In this document: piece after piece, positions 11,734 through 23,040 of the stretch
Numbering within the stretch: the stretch's first letter is position 1
Layout of the letters: each line of letters opens with the position of its first letter
NCBI RefSeq assembly: GCF_000485595.1
Contig: NW_014577464.1
Span: 92,662-135,301 of the forward strand
Source of the DNA: Priapulus caudatus
Lineage: Eukaryota > Priapulida > Priapulimorpha > Priapulimorphida > Priapulidae
Reading direction: 5' to 3'
DNA length: 42,640 bases
Notes under the pieces: generated by a model
Databases searched by the model: none
What the model was told of the DNA's origin: nothing
Seen by the model: only the letters and a program-made list of their open reading frames with translations
Made by a program: the position numbers and the translations under genes

Positions 11734-12006
11734 GCTGATAGGGTCTATGTTCCCCAGGCCAGGGTACTGCCGCAACGTACCCTGGGTACGGTCCGGTATA
11801 CCTGAACGTACCCTGGTACTAAATACTACTATCTAATATGCCGGACCGTACCTCGCCTACTCCACTATCGAGTCTAGGGAGTCGCCTGCGCCTAACCCTA
11901 ACCCCAACCCTAACCCTAACCCTAACACTATAACCCTAACCATATCAGCTAGATAGTTACCAGGGTACGTTCCGGCAGTACCCTGGGGGACATAGACCGT
12001 ATCAGC
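11734..12006. mobile_element. foldback element copy 1 (273 bp) with 9-bp target duplication
   Basis: Ends are GCTGATAGGGTCTATG and CATAGACCGTATCAGC. It is flanked by the 9-bp direct repeat GTAAATGCC (11725-11733 and 12007-12015). Subterminal regions carry several copies of GTACCCTGG and its complement. The centre contains CCCTAA telomere-type repeats. Long inverted ends plus 9-bp duplications fit Mutator-like foldback elements; no transposase is encoded. Confidence 0.85.
11891..11940 (+). repeat. interstitial telomere-type (CCCTAA)n block
   Basis: About eight CCTAAC units with small departures (CCCCAAC, CACTATAAC). CCCTAA/TTAGGG is the usual animal telomere repeat outside arthropods and nematodes. 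It lies wholly inside foldback copy 1, so it is not a chromosome end here. Confidence 0.9.
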
Positions 12007-12084
12007 GTAAATGCCGGTCAAATGCTCGATCATCGGCAACACATGCAAGTAGTACACCGCACGCACGCCCTGTGCACAAACCAC

Positions 12085-14142
12085 ATGAATGCAGTCAAAA
12101 CAAACTATATGAGCAAGCTGATACTTCTGGAAAAGAACAAATCCAACAAAGAATCGAAGATTGTCAATGCAAACCACCTAGCAGCGGAAAAGGTTCTTGG
12201 CCTAAGGACAACAAACAAGAAGAGCTCAAATGAGGAAGTAGCAAAAAACCTATCGCTATATCAGAAACAACTGTGTGCCAATGAAAGCTTCTGCACCGTT
12301 CCAGTCAAAAGACAGTAAATTAGGGTCGAGAGAAATAATACACTTCATCGTATACATAGAATTCTGAAAAATGAAGAAGTCGCCAAAATAAAGGAAGACG
12401 TAAAGGAGATACTGCAAGCAAAAAATGACTCCACCATGATGTTTAATGCACTGAAAAGCTATGCAGAGGCGAAGCGAAAAGAAACAACTACTGATTGAGA
12501 CCAATGATGGCGTCACCACCTGTGCAACAGAACAAGTGAAGCAGATATCGACTCACTTCAAGAATGCTCTCAATAACAAAACTGCCAAACCCATCCATGA
12601 AATCACACCATGCGAAATGACTATACCATTCTGTCGAGAAGAAATTCAGCGCACCATCAAATCCTTACGCAAAAATAGAAGCCCCGGCATTGACGAGCTG
12701 CGATCCAAACAACTAAAAAATTGTCCAATCGAAATCACATCAGAAATCACTGAAATATTAAATGAAATGGCACGATCTGGCACATATCCAAAAGAGATTA
12801 AACTTGGGGTACTAACGCCTTTACAAAAAAATAGAAAGAAATAAGGTCCCTGCGCCAACCTAAGGCCCATTGTTCTACTGTCATTAATTAGGAAAATTTT
12901 AGCCATCACAATCATACGCCGCATCACAGACAGAATATTACTTGAGGTGCCAGCAAGTCAAGCTTCATACCAACATGGACTGTCCACTACTGAGCAAGTT
13001 CTAGCTTATAAACTCATGGCCGAAAAAGCTATATCATCCAAAGATTACATGACACATATATTGATGATGGACATGTCAAAAGCTTTCAACACGATAGACA
13101 GGGCAACCATAATGCCGAAATCATCGAACAAGATGAACGCCATATGATCAAAATGCGATTGGAAGATGTGAGACTTCAGGTTAGGGTAGGTGATACGTTG
13201 GGAGATCCTTTCATCACCAACATGGGAGGACCGCAGGGCGACTGTTTCAGCCCAGTAATATTTATATGGTACTTAGCACGCAGTCTGACAAAGTCTAAAC
13301 TAGAACTGAGAGACCACCAATACCCATCATCAACACCTGACACTATTCCATCACACCTTTGCGACCATAATTATGGAAAAATAAAGAACAACCTCAACGT
13401 AACCATCACACCACAGTATGCGGATGATATAGGCTGGATCATCATAGGACCGTATCATCTTGCTCAATACTACAAAGAAACAATACCACCACAGCTCAAC
13501 AGCAAAAAACCTTTCCTGTAACCTAGACAAAACCGAGGAGTATACAATTAAAAGAGGGGGAAGCAATAACTGGAAAAAATGTAAATACGTGGGTATGCAG
13601 TCGTCTTGGAACTGAGGAAGACCTCATTGAAAGAAAACAAAAAGCTATATTAGCAATGAATGTTTGGGACAATATATGGCATCACCATCGTATACCTATC
13701 ACAAAGAAGTACCATCTCTTCACAGCTCTCATAGAGCCTGTATTCCTCTACAACTCCGAATTATGGTCAATAACTAAAGATCTTGCTGGTGGAATCGACT
13801 CTGTCCAACGCCGCCTTCTAAGGAGGACTATAAATATCAGATACTCTCAGAAAATTTGTTCCGCCGCCATGAAAGAACTACTCAAATTCACAGAATGGAG
13901 CGAAATCATTAAAACACGCAGAATTGGACTGTTTGGACACATCATGAGACTCCACAAACACTCTTGTCAGGTTAGCACTCCGTGAAGCAGATAGGAAAGT
14001 AGATCAGCCAGTCGGTCGACCAATTACTACCTGGCTGAGATTGATGAAGCAGCAGCTGGCAGACATGAACATCAACTGGGAGACCGCTGCTGAAGAAGCG
14101 AGTGATAGAGATCACTGGCGAAAACAGTGTAGAGGGCAATAA
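12085..14142 (+). pseudogene. non-LTR retrotransposon remnant, reverse transcriptase and C-terminal region
   Basis: Successive segments in shifting frames encode a LINE-type polymerase: RKNRSPGIDE (about 12665), NLRPIVLLSLIRKILA, MDMSKAFNTID (motif A, about 13065), GGPQGDCFSPVIF (about 13227), QYADDIGWI (YADD catalytic box, about 13412), then SCNLDKTEEY, EPVFLYNSELWSITK, RRIGLFGHIMRL and a final DHWRKQCRGQ with stop at 14140-14142. There is an in-frame stop at 12842-12844 and frame changes near 12320-12480, 13115-13140, 13505, 13610 and 13970. No apurinic endonuclease domain is readable upstream, so the copy is 5'-truncated or fused to another element. The clade is uncertain; the W.E....RR..GH end resembles RTE/CR1-like lineages. 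It cannot be active. Confidence 0.85.
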
Positions 14143-14360
14143 CACAAGGGGGAGAGAGATCAGGATGTGCGTAGCACAGCTGCCAGTCAGCACCCGAGAT
14201 AAATATGTATGCATGCAACAAATAAAATAAAATCTCGCTGTATACTGGGCCTGGCACTGCTATGTGTTACAGTTTAGCCAATTGTTACTAGTCTAATATG
14301 TTAGTTGCTACAAACAAATAGTGAATGGTATCTGTATCACCTCAGGCTCTGTAGTCACAA

Positions 14361-14709
14361 ACACAGGAACTTGGAACGTTTCAATAACATACAATATGGT
14401 AAATAAACACGAAATGTATTTACTACCAAAGTCTTAATGTTTATCTACTCTATTTCGCCTATAAATGCCGGTAACTTCCAGTGAATGCCGTAGAAATGCT
14501 CGTCTGAAACACAAGTATGGGTATACACTGCACGCACGCCGATGTGCACAAACAACAAGAATAAAGAGGAGCATGTGAACGGCATCTACAGGAAATTATC
14601 AGCAATAATAGGCGAAAGAGTGTCGAGAAACATTGAGACTTTCGTAGTATATACATTTTGTGTTTATATTTACCATATTTTTTTATTGAAACGTTCCAAG
14701 TGCCTGTGT
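14361..14709. mobile_element. 349-bp hairpin element with ~73-bp inverted ends
   Basis: Left arm 14361-14433 (ACACAGGAACTTGGAACG...) and right arm 14637-14709 (...CGTTCCAAGTGCCTGTGT) are imperfect inverted repeats of about 73 bases. The interior matches 11574-12090. There is no coding potential and no clear target duplication. It ends 31 bases before the target duplication of foldback copy 2. Confidence 0.7.
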
Positions 14710-14749
14710 CTAGATAGTGTATATGTGTGTTGTGTTCAGTGTTAGTTTC

Positions 14750-15362
14750 GCTGATAGGGTCTATGTCGATCCCCCATGGTACTATCGGATGGTACCATGG
14801 GTACGGTTCGATATATCGGAAAGTACCTTGGGGTACTATAAGATATGTCGCTGCGTACCCTGCATTGTCCCACCGTACCCTGACTTTCAGCCAACTGATG
14901 TCGTAATACATACACTGTCAAGTTACCACATCACATAGAAGAAACCTTAAAACATCGCAATCCAATAAAAATGTATGCTATGTTTGACTATATTTTTCCT
15001 TTTCCTTTTTCATATATTCATATTTTCATTTTCATATTCATTTTCATATCATTCAAATATTGATGATCTGAGAGAAATCTTTCCAAATGTACACCACCAA
15101 CGGGCACAACAGTGCTATCAACCTGCGTGTTGCATAATTACACGGTGATACATACAATTTCCAGAAGAAATGCGAATACTGAAACAAATATTTTGCAGGA
15201 ATGGACCGGAAACAATGAACGGGAGCATAAAGTCAGGGTACGGTGGGAGAATGCAGGGTACGCAGCGACATATCGTATAGTACCACGAAGTACTTTCCGA
15301 TATATCGAACCGTACCCAGGGTACCCTCCGATAGTACCCTGGGGGACATAGACCCTATCAGC
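14750..15362. mobile_element. foldback element copy 2 (613 bp) with 9-bp target duplication
   Basis: Ends GCTGATAGGGTCTATG and GACCCTATCAGC, flanked by GTTAGTTTC at 14741-14749 and 15363-15371. Arms of about 150 bases contain repeated GTACCCTGG-like motifs and GGTTCGATATATCGGAAAGT. The unique middle includes AACTGATGTCGTAATACATA, shared in opposite orientation with copy 3. It ends 63 bases before the first channel exon acceptor (15425). Confidence 0.9.
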
Positions 15363-15433
15363 GTTAGTTTCAGTCAACTTCTTGCACTGTATTTTTTTCT
15401 GTCATGATGCCCTGATCTTCTTTAGGAGCTGAG

Positions 15434-18400
15434 ATGACTGAATCTGACATTGTGAAACAACGGACAGTGAGTTTCTTCAAGGATGAAGAGGTGGTGGAAA
15501 TTTCCCTTAGCAACCAGCCAGCAGATCCTGGCAGTAGAGATGAGTCCACACATATAGCAGAGTTTGTGAGTTCATGTTCAGTTGTGTACGTGTTTATTCT
15601 GGGTAGACCTTATCTAAAATCAGCACTCAAGTTTCAGGCAACAAAATTCTACATGTACTCTCAAATGCAGTGATTCTGAGCTCCAGAGGGGTTGTGAACC
15701 CCCCAAAATTAGGATACAAAAAACATTTTTAACTGAGCTCCAGTGACTCTTCAAAGTATTTTATTTTGTATTCCAATAGTGGAAGATGCGCATTTGAGAT
15801 CCACCCAAAGAGTGCTATTTCAGTTGCAGCCAAAAAAGTTAATAACCAATAAGTGATTATCGACTGATGATTGAAAATGATAAGTTAATGCATATTCTCT
15901 ATTTAGCAGTTGGACTTGTAAGTATCTCCAAGACATACACCCCAGATGCACCATGCACTATATAGTTGCTTACCTTGCACCCAACATCAGAAATTGTAAA
16001 CCCAAGATTTTTGCATATTGCTTCCACCAAATAATACATAATTTGACCATACATCTATATTAATTCTCTTGCCATTATCCAATTTATATGAAATTCCCCC
16101 TCCCCAAAGGAATTTTGCTCATACAGGCAACTGATGCAGGCAATTGACACTATATGTTACATTAGCTTTATTATTTGATTCGTTCACTGCTAATAGCTAT
16201 TGATCAGTATCAATCCAGCTCTTTAAATTTTCTGACAGTGAATGAAATTCGTAATTTAATTTTTAACAACTGCAGCAACCATAATATTATAACCATATTT
16301 CACAGAACAAACACCAACATTTTCCCTGTTGTTTTTATAGGAATTGCAGTTGGCATCAATCTATGTTTTAGATGCTTCAGCTGGCCGGTCTGTTCAGTTT
16401 TATACAAACGAAAAAGCTGTAAGGTGAGTAATTTGTTTCGTTAACTGTATTCTGGTATGCAAACTGAGAATACACACGTGATTTTTATAACCGAATTATA
16501 AGTCTGAGCAAAAATGTACCAGATTGTTTAACATATGTGACCGGTGATAGCAATTTGAAATTTTAGGTTGAGATTCATAGCTTTCTATTGTTATATAGAT
16601 ATTGAAAATTGGTTGAAAAATGAATATTTTATGACCATTATAAATCGAGATATGCGATTAAAATTTTCTGAGAATTGTCTAAAATAAGGGCTGAAAACTA
16701 ATATCATTCACTGATATTATTAGCCGACACTTCTTAGAGGGGGGGAACGGGTATTTTCGGGACGCGGAACTGGCCATTTTAATTACCTGGGAACTGGGAA
16801 ATGTCAGATCAATTTTCCGTGATTCGGGAAGAGAAGTCCATCGGGACGTGGGAATTAAAGACCCTCTAAAACTGTCTGGGATCTGGGAAAATTGTGTCAA
16901 TTCGTCGGGATTTCAATTTCTGCGCTAATATTGATTTAATTTATTATTTTTTTTATTTTTTTTATTAATTATGCCCAGATGAATAATAGTATGTAAATAT
17001 TAGTATTTATGTAGTGTTTGAAAACCTAAACTACTGAATTTCTTGAAACATCTACATAATTTCCTGGGAACTGGGAATTGGGATTTTATTTTAATACTGG
17101 GATATGGGGTGTTTTTTGCTGGGAAAGTGGGAATGTACCCCTCCCCCTGTTCCTCCCTCTTCTTATAAATCATTCAATTTAAGCAGGTTTTAATTGAATC
17201 AAGAAATATTTGCTTATACAGATTAAAAGTCAACATTGTAGATATTTTTTTTGAAAAAAAAATTCCACAAAAATAAAAAAATAAAAAATTCGACTGTACA
17301 GTAGAACTAAGAATGCTACTGTGCGACTTCCGACTCATTTGGCTATCACGGGTCACATATGTTAGTGTCATTTACTTACTTGAGCTTATTCACACACTGA
17401 GTCATAAAATGTTATCAGTTTTTAACTCTTAAACATGTGTATGTGATTAAAGAATACGATTAGTTCTATTGCAGCTTTCAACGATATTTTCACTTGGTAT
17501 ATTTAAATGAATATTACAAGAATATTTAGTATGTTCTTTTTCAACACATGTTTAATATGAATGAGAAATAAGTGAAAACCTGATTAAAAATCGATTGTTT
17601 CTTATTGATGTTGATAGATTTTATTTTACAATGGATGATTTGTCAAAACATTAAAATAGTTAATATGCAATGACATCTTTATAGTAATAGCTAAAAAATA
17701 CTTGTAAGTTAAGTGTAGCTTCCCAACCTGGACACACTTTTCTCAGTTAATTTTGCTGATAGGGTACGTCTATGTCCCCCAGGGTACCCTGCATGGGTAC
17801 GGTTCGATATATCGGAAAGTACCTCTGGTAGCGGATTGTAAAAAGAAAAAAGAAAAATATAGTCAAACATAGCATAGGGCCTACATTTTTATTGGATTGC
17901 AATATTTTGAGGTTTCTTCTATGTGATGTGGTAACTTGACAGAGTGTATGTATTACGACATCAGTTGGCGGAAATTAAGTCACGGTACGGTGGGACAATG
18001 CAGGGTACGCAGCGACATATCGTATAGTATCGGCCCGTATACCCGATAGTACTCTGGGGGGACATAGACCCTATGAGCGTTAATTTTATTATAAGTTGAT
18101 TAAAAATCTGTATTAATCTTATTCTATTTTTTTATACATTCTTGTGTTACATCACAGGTACTACAAACTATATCACAATCCAATACTAAAGTGGGCATTG
18201 ACATTATGTATTACAATAAACCTGTTGTTGGTACTGTGTGAGACGCCTACAGCTGTAAAGGGTCTTGCACTGCCATCTTGGGTAGGTATTCCGGGAATAC
18301 TATTCCCTCTGCTCTGTCAACCCTAGAAGTATTACTATTGATGATGTTTCATCTTGCGTTTCTTCTTGTGCTTCTTCTGTTTTTATTGTCTAGATAGCTA

Positions 18401-21400
18401 TTTGTACATGTTTGTGTTTCAATCATCTCTCCACCTTCCTATTCTTCTCGCGCCCCACCAATGTCTCTCCCATCATTTATCTGTTCTATTTGCAAAGCTT
18501 TACCTCTATGACTATGGCTTTGATATTGATCATATAAATTCCAGCTGTAAATTTGAAATCAGACAATTAAATTAACATGTATGTTATTTGTGCACTTGAA
18601 TAAATGGTTCTTGTAGAAGTTATAATTTGGTGACTCTCTTGGAATAACTATTTTGCTGGATGTGTGCCTATTGAATTGAATAACAATTGTTTTTTGTAGG
18701 CCACAATGGTGATAGAAACTGCATGTATTGCTTTCTTCATATCTCGATTTATTCACGGCTGGTCATTTACCAAAAACTTCTGGAAGGATGAGAAAAATAT
18801 CATTGTTTTAATCACAGTCATAGTGAGTAAAGACAAAAGCCATGTCATGAATAATTTTAAGCTTCCAGGCTACGCGTCCGGTCATATATTTCTTATGCGA
18901 ACCCAACTATATTTTTTCAGTAAAAAAGAATAAACAATAAGTTTTTACCTTAATATTACATTAACCAGGCTCCTATATTATCCTTAACCTTTAGGTTTTT
19001 TATAAAAAAAAGAAGTGTTTTTGTAACTTTTGAAGCAATATAGTAAATCCAGTAAAATCAACTATTTGAAAGGGGGCGTGGCCTAATTGTGACTATCAGC
19101 TTATCAAGCCTATCAGCTTTGTAATGGATGATTGGACGCGTAGCCACTGCGATAAATTTAACCCTGTTAGGTTTTTTAAGATATATTTAGTTAAATGTTT
19201 AAACTATATTAAAATTTTTCAATGTATAGAAATTTTTTTCAAGCCCTCAGTCCATCAGAAGTAGCAAAAGTTGTAGTATCGTGTCAGCTAGCAATGATTT
19301 CTAATTGGTTGTATTCTATACCTAATCAACTATAGCCTTGGTAAACAATTACTATCAAATATACCAAGTATATAAAAAAGACCAACCATACCAAATATGT
19401 AGCAACCCTATCAAAATATGGGCGAGTACATAGACATAGGTAACAAAATTTACGTCTACATAAGGTCGAAGGTGCTGTTAAGTGTGTAAATTCCATTGTC
19501 AGGTCATATGATTTCATTTTCAATATTTTATTTGCATACAGTCACTATATTATAATACAAATTTATGTTTTTTGTTATAGCTGATAGTTGTAGACATGCT
19601 GGTGAATGTCGTCATGCTGTTGGTTGGCATGGAAACAGTGAGATGGTCACGCGCCTTCAGGCCTCTCTTTGTTATCAACTTTGCAGAAGGTCGGCAGGTA
19701 TAGGTCCATTAATTACCAACCATATTAACTTTGTAAATTGTATGGCGACGTTTATAAGTAAATTTTACTTTTTACTAGGAATGATAGGCCTATATTAAAA
19801 AGAAATGATAGTTTCATAGCAGATAATAGTCAGGTGTCATTGGTAAACACTGTAAGAAGTTCAAAATCATTGAAACTGCGAGTGTTATGTAAGAGCTTTC
19901 TAATAGAGCTCGAGAAATAAAATCACACGAATACTGTATGCAGTTGGTTGTATATTCATTGGAGTCACAATATGATTGGGGGCCTGTAAGCAAAAATGAA
20001 ATTGGGGCCCTAAACATGAATATTTTTTGATGGACCGTGCGCCGCATGTGCACGGCACGAGTGCCGGAGGTAGGAAGTGTGAAGGGGAGGTCTGGGTGGT
20101 CTCCCCCCCAAAAATTTTGAAATCTAGACGCTCTAAAATGCTATTTCCACCATTCTGAGGCTATTTTGAAAGTTTGGGGGCCCCTTTAGGCTGGCGGCCG
20201 TTAGCGTTTTGCTACGGCAGCCCTATGGCTGTGACGCCCCGGTGTATGTCGCAGAATGTCTGATTGAAGTTGAATATACTTAAAACTACACTGTTAGCAG
20301 CTGCATGCTTGACCAAATTATGTTTTTATGTTTATGTGTTTCAGATTCGGCGAGCGTTTAGGAACATTAGGCGCACCCTGGCTGACATTATTAATGTCTT
20401 GGTCCTGTTTTTTGTAACATTGGCGATATTCACGCTTATGGCAACCAAGATTTTCATTCAGAAGTTTGTACTATATCAGTCATTTATTTACTTGTAATAA
20501 TTACCGCGTTCACACGGTAATGGTTTGGCTCGGGCCAAATGGGCTAGATTTGGCTCGGGCCGGTTTGAGTCGGGGCGTTCACACGTACGCAAGTGAATAC
20601 TGTCTGTTAAATTCAAATTCAAATTCAAATAAATTTTATTGCACAAATATCTCACGGATACTTTGGCAGTATGTCGCGAGATGGCGTTGTGTACGATTCA
20701 GTGTTTACTTCCGTTCCGAGTTCAATTATAAATCTTGAAAACATGCATCCTGATAAAATATTTCGAATTTTTATACTGTTTTGGACTTTATTTCGTCGAA
20801 GTACACGTTCGACACTCGCGGCATCTACCGCTCTACCGATTTAGCTGGTGCTAAAATTTGGCTTGGGCCTGATCAGATGTTTTCGATGGGACCAAATTGG
20901 CTCGTGCTAACTCGGCACGGCCCCGAAAAACCATCCGTGTGAAAGCTCGGCTCGAGCCAAATTTGTCGCGGGCCTAATTAGGCTCGGGCTAAAAACGTTC
21001 GTGTGAACGCGCATAATGTACTTGCTCACTGTCTTACTTCAACTTTATTTTGGTCATCAAAGTGAAATTATTTCAAACATCACAGCAAATTTTGAAGTGG
21101 AAAACATTTTCATAGGAGACAAGAGCGGATTAGTAAGATGTAGTAAAGTTCAATGGAAATATTAATTAGTAGCCTATATATATATTTATTTATTTATATT
21201 TTTTTATTTGCTGTTAGAGTTTTCTGTAGCAACATGTTACATGTTGTGAGTCACTGTAACAGCATATATAGCAAAGTATTGGTTATGGCAGATGGAAAGA
21301 TGGGAGAGAGGTTGGTTCTCAGGAAAACAGTCTTTACTTTATTATGGTATAAATAATTATGGTAAAAGGTATAACAATAGTTATTGTGGTAGTACTACAT

Positions 21401-22336
21401 GGATGGGTGATGAGGCTGCGGAGGCGGAGTGATATATAGACTGGAAGTATAGACTGAAAATATGGCTACCAAATCATAATCACTGTTAGCAGTTTGGCTG
21501 TGATGCGATACCACAACAGTTATAACTAATGAACAAAGAGGGCAAGAATCTGTGAGTCTCCCTGCCTTGGATTTCTTCTGCGTTAGAATCTCCGGCTAGG
21601 CCTCTAGCTCTCACTTTTATGTGGGCGACTGACTTACTCTATAATCCTTTACAACTGCCTCATCGTTGTGACCAGTGAGAAGCCAGATAACATGCAGGCT
21701 TTATCTTCACCAAGGCTTCTTCATTAAGGAATCGTTAGGGAGTACTTACTGCCCCTGGTTCTGCATTCATACAAGCATATCTTTGACTTTACTAATTATC
21801 GTCTACTTGGCTAGTTGGCATAATTTATGAATGTCTTGCCTTCAACCCTTTCATCGGATGTTGTTGTTTTTTGTAGGCAGCTGACCTTCCGTGATGGCTC
21901 ACCGTATTTCCATAGCTACTTCGAGTCATTTTACCAGTTGTTTGTGTTGGTCACCACTTCCAACAGTCCTGACGTCATGTGAGTGCGTTGTTGTTAGTTG
22001 TGTTGTTGATTAGTTGTTGTTGGTTATGCTAATAATAGATTCAACGAGCGAATTATTTTCTATATTCTGTACATAACGTTTTGATTAGGCTTGTGTATAG
22101 TGTCTATAGTTTTTGCCCCGTATTACAAGTTGCATCATGGAAGCATGGCTATATACATGCAGGATTTATTTTTTTCCTTCTGTTTAATAACTAATGCAGT
22201 ATGTTTCAGGATGCCAGCCTATGATCAGAGCAGATGGAATGCATTGTTCTTCATTGTCTACATCATCGTCTGCTTGTTCGTGTTCATGAGCATCATTCTT
22301 GCTGTCATTTTTAGCAACTACAAGAAAAATATGGAG
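15434..22336 (+). CDS. TPCN3: two-pore channel (TPC3-like), N-terminus and domain I, eight exons
   Basis: Exons 15434-15565, 16341-16423, 18158-18281, 18700-18822, 19581-19697, 20345-20463, 21877-21978 and 22210-22336 join without frame error into 309 codons. ATG 15434 is the first start after a splice acceptor at 15425. A 44-residue cytosolic N-terminus is followed by S1 (YYKLYHNPILKWALTLCITI), S2 (ETACIAFFISRFIHGW), S3 (LIVVDMLVNVVMLLVG), S4 (RWSRAFRPLFVINF), the basic S4-S5 linker (RQIRRAFRNIRRTLADI), S5, pore loop one with filter region TTSNSPDVMMPAY, and S6 (LFFIVYIIVCLFVFMSIILA). TPCs are endolysosomal or plasma-membrane Na+/Ca2+ channels with two such domains per subunit. NSPDVMMPAY and RRAFR.IRRTL favour TPC3 over TPC1/2; this subtype call is from memory. 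Confidence 0.9.
16737..17158 (+). mobile_element. 422-bp dispersed repeat, copy 1, with 7-bp flanking duplication
   Basis: Starts GAGGGGGGGAACGGG and ends CCCTGTTCCTCCCT, giving short inverted ends. It is flanked by CTTCTTA at 16730-16736 and 17159-17165. The interior repeats GGGAACTGGGAA-type words. An inverted second copy lies at 28354-28773. No protein is recognisable; a non-autonomous DNA transposon is likely. Confidence 0.75.
17755..18078. mobile_element. foldback element copy 3 (324 bp) with 9-bp target duplication
   Basis: Ends GCTGATAGGG and CCTATGAGC, flanked by GTTAATTTT (17746-17754 and 18079-18087). It has the same arm motifs as copies 1 and 2, and its middle is the reverse complement of part of copy 2. 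It ends 79 bases upstream of TPC exon 3. Confidence 0.9.
20035..20240 (+). repeat. dispersed repeat fragment (candidate)
   Basis: GC-rich segment with GTGCCGGAGGTAGGAAG, GGTCTGGGTGGTCTCCCCCC and AAAAATTTTGAAATCTAGACG. I recall similar words as common interspersed repeats in marine invertebrates. It lies in TPC intron 5. Ends are not defined. Confidence 0.35.
20505..21011. mobile_element. 507-bp MITE-like element with CGCGTTCACACG ends
   Basis: Terminal inverted repeats CGCGTTCACACG (20505) and CGTGTGAACGCG (ending 21011). The interior repeats GGCTCGGGCC and GGCTCGAGCC words on both sides, plus an AAATTC triplicate near the middle. There is no open frame with a domain. It is inserted in TPC intron 6. 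Confidence 0.75.
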
Positions 22337-22405
22337 GTTTGTTTGCCTATATGTTCTTTTACTATTACCATAAAAAAAAACTTCTGTGTTGTGGCGCATA
22401 TTCAG

Positions 22406-22441
22406 CAGAATAGATCTGAACAGAGATGCATACTTCATTAG
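22406..22441 (+). other. candidate TPC exon 9 ending in an in-frame stop
   Basis: A 36-base segment has a good acceptor (ATTCAG|CAG) and a strong donor (TAG|GTAAGT). In phase with the preceding exon it reads QNRSEQRCILH followed by TAG, the stop lying directly against the donor. The residues suit the start of the TPC domain I-II linker, which is basic and helical in the family, but the stop would end the protein after domain I. It may be a false exon, a mutation or a base-call error. Confidence 0.35.
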
Positions 22442-22540
22442 GTAAGTGCTTCATTTGAACGGTGCAAACTATTACAGCAACAGGCAATGGTCACTGGACG
22501 GAATGCGGCCGGGTCACGTGCGTGCAGCGGCAGTGCGACA

Positions 22541-22610
22541 CCGCGCCCCTAACGAGAGCACGCCGCCCCTAACGAGAGCATGCCGCCCCTAACGAGAGCA
22601 CGCCGCCCCT
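22541..22610. repeat. 20-bp minisatellite, 3.5 units
   Basis: Units of CCGCCCCTAACGAGAGCA plus two variable bases, at 22541, 22561 and 22581, with a half unit to 22610. It lies in a GC-rich patch (about 22490-23030) unlike the AT-rich channel introns. Confidence 0.9.
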
Positions 22611-23030
22611 TTTAGTTCTCTTCGACAGAATAACTGGTTAAGGGGTAGATTTGCAACTCCGCGAATACGGGGCCGTTTCAAAGCGAGATTTTGCGATCGA
22701 CGCCTAGAGGCCATCTCCAAACGGCCCATAAACCCTTGTGGGGGTCGCGCGCGGCAAGGTTAAGACGCAATAGCTGAAACAAAAATGCCAAAACATTCTG
22801 TCAATCACCGAGCAAGAGCTCGCTGGTTGGCCGCTAAGGTTATGACGTCGTCTGTTGCCGAGCAAACCGGTACGTCAATCAGCCAGATGTAGTTTACAGG
22901 AGCGCGCACGGCACAGCCAGCAAAACCCCACATAGCGTAGCGAGTGCTTATCTGCACACGCAGCGAGATAGCATATGGTCATGGCGCCAGACAGGCGAGT
23001 TATCGGCTCCCCCGCTCCCCCTCCCCGCTG

Positions 23031-23040
23031 NNNNNNNNNN
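23031..23040. other. assembly gap (10 N)
   Basis: Ten N bases, a nominal size for an unknown gap. It falls between the exons for TPC domain I and domain II, where the linker exons are expected. Confidence 0.99.

Larger units (their letters stand above)
11574..12090 (+). mobile_element. left part of a hairpin-type element, interrupted by a foldback insertion
   Basis: Begins CACAGTCACTTGGAACG and matches, piece by piece, the left half of the complete element at 14361-14709: shared blocks include GGTAAATAAACACGAAATG, CTCTATTTCGCCTAT, TTCCAGTRAATGCC and GCACGCACGCC.TGTGCACAAAC. A 273-bp foldback element splits it at 11734-12006. The match fades near 12090, where the reverse-transcriptase remnant starts. 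No right terminus is seen. Confidence 0.55.
16424..18157 (+). other. TPC intron 2, carrying two transposable elements
   Basis: GTGAGT donor and CACAG acceptor. The intron holds a dispersed repeat (16737-17158) and foldback copy 3 (17755-18078). The remaining sequence is AT-rich without exons. Confidence 0.85.

Noticed and set aside
11891-11940. A chromosome end
   Set aside because: The telomere-type block is short, degenerate and enclosed by a transposon with a 9-bp target duplication.
14459-14911. Minus-strand 150-codon frame containing GTWNVSI, like a LINE endonuclease start
   Set aside because: The motif falls in the inverted ends of the hairpin element and no other endonuclease motif follows.
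22541-22610. Regular 20-bp units that could suggest a CRISPR array
   Set aside because: Units are contiguous with no spacers, only 3.5 copies, in an animal intron.
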